The notes under the pieces are model-generated. The model worked only from the letters and a program-made list of their open reading frames with translations. It ran no database searches and was not told where the DNA came from. Source: an uncultured Clostridia bacterium (GTDB lineage: Bacteria > Bacillota > Clostridia > UBA1381). Taken from it: 6,632 bases of DNA. The stretch lies in assembly GCA_934454215.1 (NCBI GenBank), contig CAKSGG010000166.1:1-6632 (forward strand), written 5' to 3'. Positions 6,381 to 6,632 of the stretch are shown in pieces (within the stretch, counting starts at the first letter, position 1; each line of letters opens with the position of its first letter). Both the position numbers and the translations under genes were made by a program.

Positions 6381-6387
6381 CTCCTTT
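6381..6387 (-). promoter_or_regulatory. ribosome binding site of the Rpn gene, supporting a TTG start
   Basis: AAAGGAG on the minus strand, 10 bases from TTG at 6370. The spacing is a little long. No ATG or GTG lies between, and the next in-frame ATG is 40 codons later, inside the conserved N-terminal region. Confidence 0.65.
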
Positions 6388-6416
6388 ATTATAGTTGTAT
6401 TTTAGGGGATTTGCAA
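6388..6416 (-). promoter_or_regulatory. possible promoter of the Rpn gene
   Basis: TTGCAA (6416-6411) and a perfect TATAAT (6393-6388) are 17 bp apart on the minus strand. The predicted start of transcription, near 6381, falls at the edge of the ribosome binding site, which would leave an unusually short leader. That makes either the promoter or the standard start-site spacing doubtful; the whole stretch is so A/T rich that chance hexamers are expected. Confidence 0.4.
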
Positions 6417-6560
6417 TTTGAAAAGTTGCTTTTTTAAAAAATTGTAAATTGAAATTTAGAATTTTTAGAATAAAAGATTTGAAATTTTAAAAAATATATT
6501 TTAAATATAGCATTTTTTATTGCAAATGTAAATAGTTTTTTCAATTTAAAGATATTGCAA
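6394..6560. other. A/T-rich intergenic leader without a gene
   Basis: Almost entirely A and T with many AAATTT-like words and three copies of the palindrome TTGCAA (6411-6416, 6520-6525, 6555-6560). I see no open frame with a ribosome binding site on either strand. It may act as an UP-element-like or curved region upstream of the Rpn gene. Confidence 0.5.
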
Positions 6561-6598
6561 AGGAGGGCGGCTCGGAGTCGCGAGCCCGCCGCCCTCCT
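6561..6598. repeat. G/C-rich hairpin, possible terminator of an off-window gene or an intergenic repeat
   Basis: AGGAGGGCGGC at 6561-6571 pairs perfectly with GCCGCCCTCCT at 6588-6598, and TCG/CGA inside it can extend the stem past a four-base bulge. An alternative inner stem, GGCTCG with CGAGCC (6569-6574 and 6581-6586), competes with it. On the minus strand the stem is followed by TTTGCAATATCTTT, a poor U-tract, so it could weakly terminate a gene entering from the right. The sharp change from nearly pure A/T to G/C is unusual for this window. Confidence 0.55.
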
Positions 6599-6632
6599 CT
6601 GCACTCCTCCCAACGGGCCCGCTTAGAAAATA

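Noticed and set aside
5535..6437. Three plus-strand open frames opposite the Rpn gene (5535-5759, 5804-6139, 6231-6437)
   Set aside because: They are the antisense of a recognised full-length gene and have no family features of their own.

Overview
The window looks like accessory DNA from a low-GC Gram-positive gut-type Clostridia, most likely Lachnospiraceae. This is inferred from the strong AGGAG-type ribosome binding sites, the low G+C, a YARHG-domain protein, group-2 bacterial Ig-like (Big_2) repeats, and an Rpn/YhgA-like nuclease whose motifs are typical of that family. No ribosomal, tRNA, CRISPR or phage structural genes are visible.

Layout. (1) Positions 5029 down to 102, minus strand: four closely packed genes with gaps of 22 to 31 bp, read as one operon. 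In transcription order they encode an N-terminally anchored or secreted YARHG-domain protein, a secreted orphan protein with two YD-like motifs, a large secreted protein with about five Ig-like domains and a C-terminal transglutaminase-like domain (Cys663/His693/Asp709), and a small exported or lipoprotein-type product. All four have an N-terminal export signal. (2) Positions 5057-5108: a compact divergent control region. It holds a good sigma-A promoter for the operon (TTGACT, 17 bp, TACAAT), a weaker promoter for the opposite gene, and a perfect 16-bp palindrome that overlaps both. (3) Positions 5132-5341, plus strand: a 69-residue Cro/CI-type (XRE) helix-turn-helix protein, the obvious candidate to bind that palindrome. 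(4) Positions 5348-5405: a long hairpin between convergent genes, probably a shared terminator. (5) Positions 5432-6370, minus strand: a full-length Rpn-family PD-(D/E)XK nuclease/putative transposase with a TTG start. (6) Positions 6371-6632: an A/T-rich leader ending in an abrupt G/C-rich hairpin.

The simplest working model is a regulator-controlled surface or secretion module: the small XRE protein senses something in the cytoplasm and controls itself and an operon of four exported proteins. The Ig-like/transglutaminase protein is the likely effector, able to cross-link or cleave proteins at the cell surface. The other three have no known biochemical role. The operon (one 60-base line at 3241-3300 is 25% G+C) differs in composition from the Rpn gene (48% G+C at 5701-5760), so the two parts may have different histories. 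The functional link between the operon genes is inferred from layout only.
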